A stretch of 64,000 nucleotides of DNA from positions 270,001 through 334,000 of the forward strand of contig JAXRKP010000209.1 of the NCBI GenBank assembly GCA_037039925.1, written 5' to 3'. Positions within the stretch are counted from its first letter, which is position 1, and the number at the start of each line of letters is the position of its first letter. Position numbers and translations under genes: made by a program. The notes under the pieces were generated by a model that was given only the letters and a program-made list of their open reading frames with translations, was not told the origin of the DNA and searched no databases. This document shows, in pieces, positions 13,574 to 24,500 of this stretch. The stretch is from Doris montereyensis (taxonomy: Eukaryota; Mollusca; Gastropoda; Nudibranchia; Dorididae).

Positions 13574-15906
13574 TTTAAGGGATGATTGAGACAAATATCT
13601 TGCCTTGATGTTTGTTTATGACATGTAGTCCTTTCAGCACTGGAAGACAACAGTCAACAAATAACACACTTAATAATTGATTTAATTGTGTGATTTCAAA
13701 ATTGTTTTCTGTTATAATGAACAAAAATAGAAATAAAAGATGAAACTGTGAGAGAGATCACCTTTTCCACTCTTAATTTTAAATCTTAAGTAACGTTCAA
13801 TCTGATATTTTATTTTATCACAGGATTCAAGGGAATGGAGAGTGAAGTGATCAAGCCCCTCAAACCACCAATGTCTGACATGGAATTCCACAATTTTTGG
13901 ATAGTGCTGGTTTTATGGTGAAACCAAATGAATTTCGTCTCTCCATCTACCAAGGTGGCTTGAACCCTCTCTCTCGAAGAGTAGCCTGGCGCCACCTGCT
14001 TAATATCTTCCCAGCAAACATGTCAGGACTGAGACAGATTTGATTACATGAAGCGAAAAGGAGGATGAATACAGAAAACTGCGTGATGAGTGGCGGAAAA
14101 AATTTTACAATAGTGCGGTCACAGAGGAAGTGAAATATGTAACGAGCATGGTTAAGAAAGATGTGCTGAGGACTGATCGATCACATGAATTTTATGCAGG
14201 CAACGACGAGAATGAGAATACATTGGCTTTATTTCATATCTTGGTTACCTATGCTCTGACACATCCAGATATTTCTTACTGCCAGGGAATGAGTGACCTT
14301 GCCTCTCCACTCCTAGTGACTCAGAAAGACGAGGGACAGGCGTACATTTGTTTTTGTGCTCTGATGGACAGACTGCGTGGAAATTTCACTTTGGAAGGCG
14401 CAGCGATGATGACCAAATTCAAACACCTTTTGGAACTGTTGGCAATGTATGACCCCCTCTTCACGATTACCTCATCAAGAATTCCGCCAATGAGATGTTC
14501 TTCTGTTACAGCTGGTTTCTCTTGGAGCTGAAAAGAGAATTTCCGTTTTCTGACTCCTTACGTTCTGGAAGTCATGTGGGCGACACTGCCGCCATCCCCT
14601 CCTCAACAGGGACTGTCCCTTGTAGATATAGATTACTCCAGTCGTCTTCTGTCGTCTTCTCCATGCTCGCCGACAATTTCCTTCCAGCCGCCATGTACGC
14701 CAAACTTCTAGCCATGAGAAAAGTCGGTGCTATGCACATATGGCATGGCGGCTCACTCAAAGTCAATTGCAAAAAAGTAAATGAGAAAGATCCAATCTCT
14801 AAGTCATTAGAATCAGACTCTGATTTCAATCAGGGTTCTAGTCTTGCCGACAGCGCTGTTTCCTCCTTTGACGCATCGAGTGATACAGAAGACAGGGGTG
14901 CAGACTTTCCAGAGGTTGACTCCGCCCATTGTCCGGTCCTTGCAACAGAAATCTGACAGTATTGATCAGGTTCTGCAGAAGCCCCTGTGAGTAAAAGCCC
15001 CGACAGTTGCGGTTGTCAGAAGAGGTTTGCAGACGAGCTTGGAGTAGGCGATGAAAAATATGCGCAAGATGACAATGACAGTGTAGTAGGTAATGAGGAG
15101 GAAGAGGAAGAACAATTTGCATGTTAGCTGGATACTGTCCTCAGTGAGGAGTTGCTAGACGAAGAAAAATTAACATCTGTTGAAAGTGGAAATGATGTTG
15201 GTTCCTCTCTGTCATATGAACAGATACAGGTGACCCTCCCTGTTGAACCCAATGCAAACAATTCTGCGCATGTCTCTTTAACCACACCAGGCGTCAATAG
15301 AAATTTATCCTCTGTGTCCCCAGAACTTTCAAAGCACATATCCTCCGGTAATCATGCCACCCTCAACGGAAAACCCTCTCACTCCACGACCCGGCTGATT
15401 CTACCACGGGTATATTTGAAGCATGAAGCGACTTCTTTCCTCACCAAAAAGCGTACTTCAAAAACATACTGATCCCTCTTCATCCTCTCCCACAAGTTCC
15501 TCAACTTTCTACACTGGAGACATGACATCACAGTCTACTAATATTAATGGTGACATGGGTGGGGTTTGCTGACAAACTCCCGCAGCAGCAGCGAAGGCTC
15601 TGAAAATTCCACCCGGTTCAACTGGTGCACGATCCCAACAAGACAGACCCCACGTTTGTGATGCTTCAAAATTGCCGCCTCCCCAAGATTTTGGTGCTGG
15701 TAACCCGTTCATGATGTTTCTTTGTTTCACTATAATATCTCAACATCGAGATGCCATCATGGCAGGGCTGTGCTACTGAGGAAATAGCTATGCACTTTGA
15801 CAGGCTGGTCCGCAGGCACGATGCTAAACAGGTGCTCCACCATGCCCGCCAGCTGTACACGCAGTATCTGCGATCTCAGCAGACACATCTGGATAAGGAG
15901 ATTTAA
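5067..15906 (+). CDS. TBC1D25: TBC1 domain family member 25 (Rab GAP), last exon broken
   Basis: Orthologue of TBC1D25/OATL1, a Rab GTPase-activating protein that in vertebrates acts on Rab33B and binds LC3 on autophagosomes. Coding exons: 5067-5120, 8320-8429, 8738-8886, 11850-11999 and 13824-15906. Splice sites are GT-AG and phases join correctly through exon 4. Exons 1-3 give the N-terminal ubiquitin-like region (DPQITSFEMLQ, SMLSDWDMD). Exon 4 gives EDWDVIA, matching the LC3-interacting DWDII-type motif. Exon 5 gives the TBC domain with the arginine-finger segment (KDVLRTDRSHEFY) and glutamine finger (YCQGMSDLASP), an acidic/Ser-rich linker, and the conserved C-terminus (LPPPQDFGAGNPFM, AMHFDRLVRRHDAKQVL). 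Exon 5 is interrupted at least eight times, near 13880, 14040, 14062, 14463, 14562, 14709-14990, 15125, 15568 and 15778. Either this copy is decaying or the consensus is poor here. Confidence 0.9.
5121..8319. other. TBC1D25 intron 1
   Basis: AT-rich intron. It contains an imperfect tandem duplication of about 30 bases around 5498-5550 (TTCCAAAATAATTTCATA twice) and the dispersed repeat at 6541-6850. Short GTGTGT-rich stretches occur near 7140-7210. No further exon was seen. Confidence 0.6.
6541..6850 (+). repeat. Unclassified dispersed repeat, copy 1
   Basis: About 300 bases match, in inverted orientation, the segment 51885-52245. Shared landmarks are CTTGGGTAGGAAAAC, GTAGGAAATGTGGCTCAGG, GTAGTAAAAACAGGGTTCC, ATGCATCAGGGAAATCC, GGAACAATTATTGGCACTGC and GTGGACGATGAAT, ending at TTTGCTGTCTGGC. 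An open frame of 60-100 codons survives in both copies in the same register. The internal CAGGGTTCCCATG is reminiscent of a hAT terminal motif, but homology continues upstream of it, so the class is unresolved. Confidence 0.7.
8320..8886 (+). CDS. TBC1D25: TBC1D25 coding exons 2 and 3
   Basis: Exon 2 (8320-8429) follows a TTTTCATCAG acceptor and ends in phase 2 before GTTGGTG, a weak donor. Exon 3 (8738-8886) follows TTCTTCCCAG and ends in phase 1 before GTCAGC. Together they encode FSIDPQITSFEMLQGILARA, then DFSISYLAVDSEGQTVYLSM and LKLKVDLRPFEEG. This is the PB1/ubiquitin-like N-terminal region typical of TBC1D25, with no internal stops. Confidence 0.85.
11588..11735 (+). repeat. Unclassified short interspersed repeat, copy 1
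   Basis: About 145 bases, shared in the same orientation with 63243-63385. Common blocks: GGGCTCACC, GCAGGATCCAC, ACTGAC, AGCTGAGGC, TTGTTGCCGTTC versus TTGTCGCCATTC, CCATTA, AGAAGAGA. No tRNA boxes, TIRs or coding potential were recognised. In both copies the preceding bases are AATGTA(T/A)TTAAT. Confidence 0.7.
11850..11999 (+). CDS. TBC1D25: TBC1D25 coding exon 4 with LIR motif
   Basis: Acceptor CTCCCACAG, donor G|GTAATT, phase 1 to phase 1, 150 bases. It encodes EEMEDWDVIAPADIPQHR and SSLLDKNSFLGSITGTLSHN, ending NSVQRAMG. The acidic-W-x-x-hydrophobic core (DWDVI) sits where vertebrate TBC1D25 has its LC3-interacting DWDII. The exon is clean. Confidence 0.85.
12090..12412 (+). repeat. 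tRNA-derived SINE, family 1, near full length
   Basis: Box A (GGTGGCTAAGTTGCTGG) is preserved and box B is decayed (GGGTTCTTATC). The body continues with AGCAAAGCTTTGTCCGA, TTTCTTGGGAAAGAC, CACTTGACCCAGGTGCAAAT and the tail CTCTGGCTCTGTGGG ... GGCATTGAGGAACTTT. The tail matches 32290-32340, which defines the 3' end of the family. It lies in TBC1D25 intron 4. Confidence 0.75.
13449..13626. repeat. (AT)30 microsatellite between two direct duplicates
   Basis: A pure AT run (13507-13567) is flanked by two similar segments, 13449-13495 and 13571-13626. Both contain TTTTAAG(G)GATGATT, then TTGCCTTGATGTTTG and ATGACATG. The array therefore sits inside or between a local direct duplication. Arg/Tyr-Ile open frames over it are artefacts. 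Confidence 0.85.
13824..15906 (+). pseudogene. TBC1D25: TBC1D25 terminal exon with multiple frame lesions
   Basis: The acceptor TTTTATCACAG leads into GFKGMESEVIKPLKPPMSDM. Reading then needs frame changes: one base too few in the T run at about 13882, a net shift in LRQ/FDYMKRK at about 14040, and one extra G at about 14062. The frame is then clean for 400 bases through the TBC catalytic core. It breaks again at about 14463 (LF/HDYLIKNS), about 14562 (SDSLR/VLEVMW), inside the linker, and at 15778 (GLCY/EEIAMHF). In-frame stops remain near 14988, 15125 and 15568. No splice signals fit these sites. Codons between lesions still look protein-like, which argues against an old pseudogene. Confidence 0.75.
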
Positions 15907-17202
15907 AAGAACGTTGTTTTTGTCAAACGTTGTGTTCACTTCACAAGACAGGGGGAGTAGATGGGCTACACAAGTCCGAAGATTTTCGTCTCATTGGAGT
16001 TAGGGTGGGAGGAGGGCCTTTGTATGGGTTCAGCTGTGTTGTAGTTTAGATGTTTTCAATCTTCCAATACTCTTCTCCTTTGCTTCTTTGTGATTGTGTA
16101 GTTCAATTAGTCTGTGGTTTAACACCCCTCCATGCATTTTGAAATTCTCATTTCTTCATAACCATTCCTCTTTATTGATGTTAATTAAAGAGCGATGAAC
16201 CGATGAGCTTTAAAGAATTTCATCTTGTGAAGAGCTTTAAATTAGAAGTAGAAAACGAAACTTACCCACCACAAGTGCAAAGAGAAGATCTTGTTTTATC
16301 TTTATTTCAGTTGTACTTACAATATATTTATGTGTCAGGGACTGATTTTTATTTTATCGATTCATCCGCTTTGACATCTGACAATAAATTTGTTCAGTTT
16401 ACATGTGGTCAGGCAATTGATCTTAGAATTGATTTCCCAACCTGAATGTAATTAGCAATAACTAGTCTATAACTTTCTTGTTATAACTCATACAAATTAA
16501 AAAAAGAAGAATCATCACAGAGTCTGGGTTTATACAAGACAAGTGAATAAGTGCTGTGTCAGTAATTATTGATCTGGCGAAAGTGATTGTTTGAATAGCT
16601 TTTCTCTGTTTTAATTTTTATTTATTAATAAAAAAAGTTAAGAGAAGAAAAAAAGAATGCTTCCCCCTAAGCTTTTCAATCATTAAATATCATGGATGTA
16701 AAGATGACTGAATGAATCGCTATTTTTGTTATGTGCTTCTCCTTAGAGTCAGTCAGACCATGAAAATACAAAATGAATAGGATCTACTATATGAGTCAAG
16801 TATAGGAAACACATTTCTTTCAACCCTGTACATTTGCAGATTTCTAAATTTTCTTGAATTATTTTACCATCCAAATCCAAGTCTAAAAACTGCTATTTAC
16901 ATGAATTGAGTCCAGTCCATTCCTTTTCAAAGTTGCAGAAAAGTAATTATCCCAGAAAATGTTAAAAATGCCTTCTCAAAGTATTTAGTATACCAACTAG
17001 AGACAGCGATGACATATTTTTCTTCATATCAATAAAGCATTCAGAATAATCATGTACCTTATTGATGTGAAAAATATTTTCCCAAACCCTCTAACTTCTA
17101 AGTAATACTATAAAAAGGAAAGAAAAAAGAAGGAAGGCAAGTTAACAACAAAAATAAGCCCCAAATGCATTTATCTTGAGCCATATATATATATATATTT
17201 AT
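15907..17202 (+). other. Probable TBC1D25 3' UTR and downstream AT-rich DNA
   Basis: After the stop at 15904-15906 the sequence is AT-rich with polyadenylation hexamers AATAAA at 16627-16632 and 17031-17036. An 80-codon open frame at 16203-16442 has no recognised family and lies in the presumed UTR. No repeat was recognised before the inverted-repeat element that begins at 17203. Confidence 0.5.
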
Positions 17203-18664
17203 ATCAAGGACTACTGTAAGAAAGGACACGCAGGGTCTAATTTCTGACTCTCGCTAGCAAAGGTGATTGTTTCGTTCTACCCTTTGTCGAGCCGTCTTAT
17301 TTTAGAACCAGCATCACTCCCTCATGTGGCGTAGTAATTCTTACCATCAGTTTTAAGCAAAATAAGAGGTAATTAAAGTCAATAGAGTATTAGTTTGAGA
17401 TTTTATTTACATACTGAGTAAAGTATTTGATGATGCAGTATTCTATTATTGAGAACTTACACTGCAAACTATTTTGCTATTGCAAGCTTACATCACCGGA
17501 ACTAGAAGAGTCGGTTTGTTTTCATTGATTTGAATCGAAGTTCGAGTTTGAAAGTGAAGGAATATTATCACAATATCAGTGATGTTTCTATTCTTAAGTT
17601 AAAACCAATTCATCCTCACATTGTTACTTTTAATGGTTAGATCTAGATCTAATTAATGTTGTGAAATCTGTTCTTGTTTAAAATGCCAAATAAATGTGGC
17701 ATTTTGAATTGTAGGAAAATTACGATGAATCTAACAATAATACGGAGCCACAGTGGAGTGAAGTCAAAGGCGAAATATGACAATAAGTGACAACTCCACT
17801 AATAAAGACAGAACAAACACATGACGTTTCGGGTACAACCCTTCGTCAGACAACAAACGAGAAATATCTAGATCTAAGTACTACCTCAGGCATCACACAA
17901 TGTGATGTCAGAGTAGTATGGCAAAGAAGATGACTATAGATCTAGATCTATTAGCAATTAAAAAGATAAATACTTAAGACTTAGATAACTTTGAAAGCAT
18001 CAGCTAGTGTTAACTGGCATTTTTTGAAATTTCAGATAAGTTGTTTACTCTGTTCCCTTATTGCATCGATACATTTGTAATTTATATACATTTCGCACCT
18101 TTGGTGTAAATTTTTGCCTTGATTGATACTTCCTTTCACCTTTCATTCATTCTCTATCATTTTTCCTTCTAGACCCAATGAGATATAGATCTAGTCTTAT
18201 ATTTATACTATTTTTTTCGTTCTTATTTCCCATACTCACGCGTCTCTCTCTCCCTTTCTTTCTTCCCTGCCTTTTTTTCTTCCTTTTTCTCTCAAAGGCA
18301 ACCTCTATGCTCTGTCTTATGGTGAAAGGCTTACACAGTGGACCTAGTGTCATGGTTTCTGTGACCCCTGTGCATGAAGTACCAATTTAGTATAGTGAAA
18401 GAAGCTGCTGCTCTTGTTGAAAACTCTGGCGGGATTGTATATATCGGGGTCTAATAGAGAGGTTTCATTGAATTAAGATTTTATTTTTGCTGAAAAATGC
18501 TATTGTTAACCATATTCCTATCGTGATATGTTTTAATGAAGTGTATAGTCCCAGAAATTATGATTAATTTAAATCAACTATGCATTTTGTGTTCAATACA
18601 ATCTCGCCTCTGCTAGCGAAGTCAGAAATTAGACCCTGCATGTCCTTTCTTACAGTAGTCCTTG

Positions 18665-18667
<3 letters not shown>
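17203..18667. mobile_element. 1.46-kb element bounded by 60-bp inverted repeats in AT microsatellites
   Basis: Left arm 17203-17262 (ATCAAGGACTACTGTAAGAA, AGGACACGCAGGGTCTAATT, TCTGACT, CGCTAGCA) is the near-exact reverse complement of right arm 18604-18667. Immediately outside each arm is an AT dinucleotide run, short on the left (17183-17198) and about 50 bases on the right (18667-18720). The interior shows no transposase. It includes a hammerhead-like core on the minus strand (17821-17850) and several AGATCTAGATC motifs. It could be a fold-back or TIR element, or two opposed copies of one short repeat. Confidence 0.65.
17795..17855 (-). other. Hammerhead-like core, possibly from a Penelope-like element
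   Basis: On the minus strand CTGACGA is followed by a short hairpin (GGGT-TGT-ACCC) and GAAAC, then GTCATG. CUGANGA, stem II, GAAA is the invariant order of hammerhead ribozyme cores, and such motifs are known in the terminal repeats of Penelope-like retroelements. An extra A precedes stem II and I could not establish stems I and III or the cleavage site, so activity is not claimed. Confidence 0.35.

Positions 18668-18720
<53 letters not shown>
18667..18720. repeat. (AT)n microsatellite
   Basis: A pure AT run of about 50 bases directly abuts the right arm of the inverted-repeat element. Tyr/Ile open frames across it are artefacts. Confidence 0.95.
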
Positions 18721-18723
<3 letters not shown>

Positions 18724-18944
18724 ATTTCCCTTTTACTGATATGATACAACTTGTGCCTGACGCTAACAAATTTGTCCTCACTCGGCTCAGTGCATAGGGG
18801 TGTCAGTTAGGGTTGACATGTTTAGAGAAAGATCTTATATTGCCTGTCCTGTTTAATGTGACTGAACCTAGATATGTTCTGTTTTTAGGGGCTGTCAGGG
18901 TCTGGAGGGAACCTTACCTATATTTATGTTTATATTTGTATATA

Positions 18945-19685
18945 CAATGGAACCTCTCTAATCTGGAAATCTTGGTGGATTGTAAAATTGTCCCGATTAG
19001 CCAGGGACCTGAGGATTTTGAGTTTCTTTTATCAGTTTGAGGTATTTAAGCCCTTCTGCGGGTAGTAAGATACAGAATAAAACAAGCAAGTAGCCACAGG
19101 ACCAGTTGATCAAAACAAAGATGGCATTCATCAGTGGTGTTACTCGCAGTGGGGATTCATTGGATGGTAGATAGATAAGACACGTAACCAAGAATGCATG
19201 GTGGATTGTTAAATCTCCTCGCATATCCAATCTTGTGATTGACAGGTTAAGCAGGCAATAGTTTAGCATGAGTCTGCTTTCTAGGCACTGCCCCATGTCA
19301 ACACCGTATACTATATTGTTAGGCGGACGAGCAAGGACTGGCTTGACGCCTGTTTTCACACTTGCGTAATGTATGTCTGGCAAGGTCGTCATGAACTGGC
19401 ACTTACGATATTGAAACATTTTGTAATGCGAAACACGTATAGCACTTACGTATGTGTTATAATTGATGTTTTGCTTACACAGAAACCAAATTTAGATAAC
19501 AAGTGAGTGTTAGAATAAATAATAATAGGGGAAATGGTGATGATAATCAATGTAAGCCTGTGAAAAATTGTTCTGATTAACTGGAGGCTTCTCCCACTTA
19601 GACAAGTAAAATATATATAAAAAATTCCGTTCCTAGGATTTCTTCCTGATTGGCCGTAGGGTTCCTGATTAGAGAGGATCCACTG
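18945..19685. mobile_element. Non-autonomous pogo/Tigger-like DNA transposon
   Basis: The left end reads TA-CAATGGAACCTCTCTAATC. The reverse complement of the right end reads TA-CAGTGGATCCTCTCTAATC. The two ends are therefore near-identical terminal inverted repeats, with TA next to each, as expected of Tc1/mariner-superfamily insertion. The CAGTGGA-CCTCT style of terminus is typical of the pogo/Tigger group. The 741-bp body has no recognisable DDE transposase; a 140-codon minus-strand open frame (18997-19419) shows no known motif. Confidence 0.7.
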
Positions 19686-21159
19686 TATGTATATGGTTTA
19701 AGTTAGTGTTGTTTGTTTTTATAACGTTTGCCTCACATAATGATAATTTATGCATATTTGTTTTTAAAAAAAACATGGCATATTTTGTGAAAAGGATATT
19801 TGTTTTCAATTAGAAGATAGACAAATGTGATATGCAAGAAGAATATTTTTTTGCGTTGTTCATTTTGAACTTAAAATTATTTTGTGCAATATAATGTAAA
19901 TATAATATTTAGTTACGAGGCATAGTTCTTAAAAAGTGAGATTAATCACCATGTGACCCTCTTGTTTTTGTTTTATCTGGTACTGTAAATTACATAATAG
20001 CTGCCGCGTATGGCAAGAAGTTTAAGAAAACAGCAGCTACAATGTTGCCACTCCTGGTGATAAATAAGTTAAAATTGTATCATACATGATATATTTATAT
20101 CTTTAGAATTGTTTGTGTACTCCCCCAGTTGGCTATGCTTTTATATATAAGGTAGAATACTTATATTTGATTAAAAATATATGTGTGTAGCAGTAGTGGG
20201 CCTTTTCAGTCATTACTCGTTTTACCTTATTTTTTCACTTAATGATTCATAGTATTAGATAAATCTTGTTGTATGCTTCAATAAATATGAATGTCATATG
20301 CTTGAGAATCAAGACAATCATTATGACTATGACACAAAACTGTCAAAAATTGTTTTGATAGACATATATACTGGTGCCTCCTTTTAACAAAATGGAGTTT
20401 CCATTGTGTGGCATTTTTATCAAAGAGGTCAACTGTCACTCTTTAGCTGAAGGTTGTTCTAAAGGCTGTTCTCTTTTTTATTTTTAGACTACAGCCCTGG
20501 AGTCTTTGTAAATCAGACTGAACAGTCTAAAATTTAGGTTTGTTTTTTCTTTGCCCTTTTTTTTTTTCAAAATCATCTTGCATTTAATTTACTCATTATG
20601 GACATCAGTTTACTACAGGGTTTTTATTTTATTTTTGTGTACTTTTGTAAGGATTTTGTTTTTCACCCCTTCAAATTCTTAAACTTGGTTCTTTGTAAAC
20701 ATAGATGCAGAACAAACTTCGCTAATTCTGTTTCCCTCTTCAACAATGTAAGTGACGAAAAGACAAGGTGACCTATATTTTCATGACATGTTGCAAGTGT
20801 GTGGTAGGATTGGCGAGTTTTGAACCAAAAGGTTGATTTTCTGTTCTTTGCATATACCGGTAGAACGATCCTTTATCTACAAGTTCATGGCAGAAAAATG
20901 TCCATGTGACGTATAATTTTTTGTTTAATTGGGTAATTATAGTCAATTTGAATAGAGGCTTTGTAAGTGACTAATACCAATTGAGTGTATGGAAAATATA
21001 TCTTGTGTCCAGTGCTTTGCCAATAGGGACGTTGTGGTGATTACCTTGACCTGACTTGAACCTTATCTATCATGATGAGTTTTCACAAGGGGTTTTTGTC
21101 CCTTATAGTCAAACAGATTGTGTGATAATGATTGGAGTTGTATTTGTTTCTTCATTCAT

Positions 21160-21228
21160 GTTCTGTACCGAGGGGATTTGAGCATGCAGCCTCCATTTCA
21201 CTAATCCAACCTTACCACTAGGCCAAAA
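21160..21228 (-). repeat. tRNA-like SINE head fragment
   Basis: On the minus strand TGGCCTAGTGGTAAGGTTGG (box-A-like) is followed by GCATGCTCAAATCCCCTCGG in the box-B position (weak). Only the tRNA-like head is discernible. Confidence 0.5.
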
Positions 21229-21384
21229 TGCAAAATGGTTTAAAACTCGTCAGGTTTTGTCACAACATGTCATGAAAATAATGGCTACCAGATGATAGAG
21301 TAAAGCATTGCTTTCGGTCAGAATTCAATGATGTGATGGTATAATAATATCCAAGATTAGGACACACTGATAAGAGAATCACTA

Positions 21385-21565
21385 AATCAATATACAGTGC
21401 TAAAACCCAAGGTAAAAGACCAAAAGGCAGACCTCAGAGAAAATAGGAAGAAGATATAAAAGAGGCACTACTAAGGTAAAGAAATTTAACCTTGACAGAA
21501 GGACGGAAACAGAAAATGTCAGGGCAAGGTAGCCTGAAGAAAAACAATTTCAGGCATCTAAACCC
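21385..21565 (+). mobile_element. RTE-like LINE, 3'-end fragment (plus strand)
   Basis: The plus strand encodes, with breaks, the C-terminal signature of the LINE at 26178-29569: QYTVLKPKVKDQKADLRE in one frame and GKRPKGRPQRK in another, then [11 protein letters not shown] and FRHLNP. Nucleotide blocks CAGTGCTAAAACCCAAGGTA and AAAATGTCAGGGCAAGGTAG match the reverse complement of 26240-26390. It is a normal 5'-truncated LINE insertion. Confidence 0.8.
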
Positions 21566-24500
21566 GTCATTCTACTCATCATGTGTTGTAAGATCATCAT
21601 TACTTATTTAAAATATGTGCATGCCTCTTTTTGAACTTGATTTTGCTCTCCTCAGTATTCTTCATCTTTGGAATTTATATTGTGACGAATGGTGTCTCTT
21701 CTCTCTCTCTCTCTCTCTCTCTCCACTTGGTGGTTATAATGTCATGCTTCCAAATGTTCTTCAGTCTTTCAATTTGATTTTCTTATTCAGATTTTATTAT
21801 GTGGGATATAAATATATATGAAATTGGTCTTTCATTGTGTATTTTACACGTTGGATATTTATTTTTGTTTTTTTGCCATATAATGTATGTTTGTCAGGAT
21901 AAACTTGAAAGTAGTGGTATTGGAACAAATGTGTGTAATTTTGTTCTTATGTTTAACTACATCATACGTTTTGAAGGCTCCAGAGCAAAATTCTGGAGTG
22001 TCATCTCGGTTGATTTTCCTCAATGTAAATCAACCTTTTTCCTTATGGTTAAAAAAAACAAGAAAAAAACAAGCAAACTTTTGTTCTATGACCAGCTTTT
22101 AAAGAAACTTATCTATAAATCAAAGATTTTGATTTCAATTACATTCTTCTTTTTCATCTTTTGACCGTCAGATTTTTCTATTAGAGCAATCTTTATTGAA
22201 TACCTGTGCCACTTCACTTAACTACAACTGTTTAAACTGTATGTGAGTGTGAATTATGTTACAAACGCTGTTTTTTTTTTTTGGGCTTGATCTCACGGTT
22301 ATTTGTTGTATTTGTCTCAACTTTGTTTCTCTTTGCCATTCTCACAATGAAATTTATGTATTTATGTTAAATACTGTATATTATGTACAGTATATATATA
22401 TAGATATTATGTATATAACGTTTCGCTTTCTTTTTGTTTGCTCAACTTTGTATTACGGATTATGTCATTGCGAAAAAACACTCAAACTTCTATGCCAAGA
22501 GGATAAGTCTGAACTGTAAAAACAGTAACAGAGTTTTGGCTCTTGACATTTTTAAACTTGAAAAATTCTGTTTTCGATCAGAGATGTATATGAAATTTTT
22601 TTTAATTAGTGGGGGTGGGGGGTAGTAGGTAATGAAAAAAAACCTGTCTGATGAATGTATGTACAGATATTCAAACTTCAATGTAAAGGGGTATACATTT
22701 TCAAATGCAAAAATATTACTATAAGTAGTACACTGCTAGTCGAATGTTTTGCAGAGATTACAAACTCTACATTGTTGTTATTTCTCCATAAGATTGTTGC
22801 TATGATTGATGGCATTTTCCCATTATTAATATTAGTGCGTGTATGGTAACTGCAGTCACTCTTTCAATTAGGCAACATGACTTCCGCAACATTGAGCTGA
22901 CTTATTACAAAATACCCTTACTTCTCCAGAGACAATATCATTGATCGGCGATTCAATATGGTTCGATTTCATGGTCGTTTTCTTAAATGATGTTGAACAC
23001 TGAAACTTACTCCCGATAGTGAAAGCTACATTTATAACAATAACACTACTGTAGTGTATTGTGAATGAACTTTATGACAGTATTGACAGTGATAGCTGCT
23101 GCCTCACCATGGCAAACTTGTTGTACAGGATTGCTACCACCGCTAGTTACCCTAATGATGAAAACGTCTGTTGACATTTTGCCACCGGCTTGCTTGCATT
23201 GCAAAAATCTTCGCAACTTGATTTTCATTTATGTTTGTGTGCTGTTCTTTGAGTCCCCTTGTATTTGTAGCCATGTCATTGTCACACACATAGGACATCT
23301 TTGGCATTCCAATGGTGTGACTAAAACGAATAATTGACACTCAAAAATGAAACTTACCTTATACCTTCTTTTTTTTTTTACAAGAAATAATGCATTCCTC
23401 TTTTTTGCTTTATTATGCTTTCACAGCATACGATTTAAGAAGAAATTCAATTATTACATGAATCGCCTTTCAAAACATTTGTAAAGGTATGAGTTTCCAC
23501 CAGCCCAGCAATGAAGTGCCCCCTTTCCAGTAGGTTGCTGTTCGATGGCAAGGCACTGCTTTGCATAAAATTGAGATGTAAGTAAGCTAATTCAGAATCG
23601 ACATGTGACAATAAAACAATTTTTTTTACAAGTAAGATGTTTTGGTTTTTTTGTTGTTGTCCATAATGGACCATTAGTTCATCTATTTTAGTTTAGTAAG
23701 CTTTGAAAAGAAAAAATGGTCTCATAGAATACATTTTAAGTTTAAGCCTTGTTGAGTTGTGAATTTATTCATTATTTTGTCTCTTTGCCTGTTCTAAGAT
23801 ATACTGGGACTATGCGATAAACAGCTTATTCTGCTTGCCACTTTTAGACTATTTATTTATTTACATATTTATTAATGCAAGGACCTAAGTGTTCATATAT
23901 GTCTTACAAGTCAAGCTACATCAGTCAAAAGTACTGAGGAATGGATTGATATTTAAAAGTGATCTACGACAGAAAGAACAGACTAAACAATTTCTTGGTG
24001 GAGTTGTCACTTATTGTTGTTTATCACTTTTGACTTTACTGCTTGTATTATTTAATAATATAAAATTTCCTTCTTTAGTCTTTTATTTTATGAACAAGAC
24101 GATTTAAAAAAAAAAGATTTTAGTAATTGAATAAGTTATGAAAAATATGATTCATTAGTACTGTGAAAAACTTGTGTATTGACAATTAAGATCATCTGGG
24201 ATCTCAATTTATGATGTTTCAAGTTAAAAATTCTTGAAGCTTTCATTAATCTGTAATGCAATGAATTAGGTGTGTAAATTGAATGCTACAGGTATCTTTG
24301 AACATTTTTATAATTGTTCTCGTCGGTTTTGTATATTTTCATTTGCTTGCGTAAATTTATTTCATGTTAGTATCATTCAGTTCTAAATTGTTTCAAGTTA
24401 GCTCTCATGAATGCTGAACTCATTCAGTATAGTTATTGGATATTCATATCGGTTTTGGTTGTGTGTTTTGGGTTTTTCTTCATTTATTTCATTTGAATTT

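Noticed and set aside
16203..16442. 80-codon frame just after TBC1D25
   Set aside because: It lies in the presumed 3' UTR; sequence composition is ordinary and no family was recognised.
18997..19419. 140-codon minus-strand frame as a transposase or host gene
   Set aside because: It lies inside a TIR element, but I see no DDE, helix-turn-helix or other recognisable motif.
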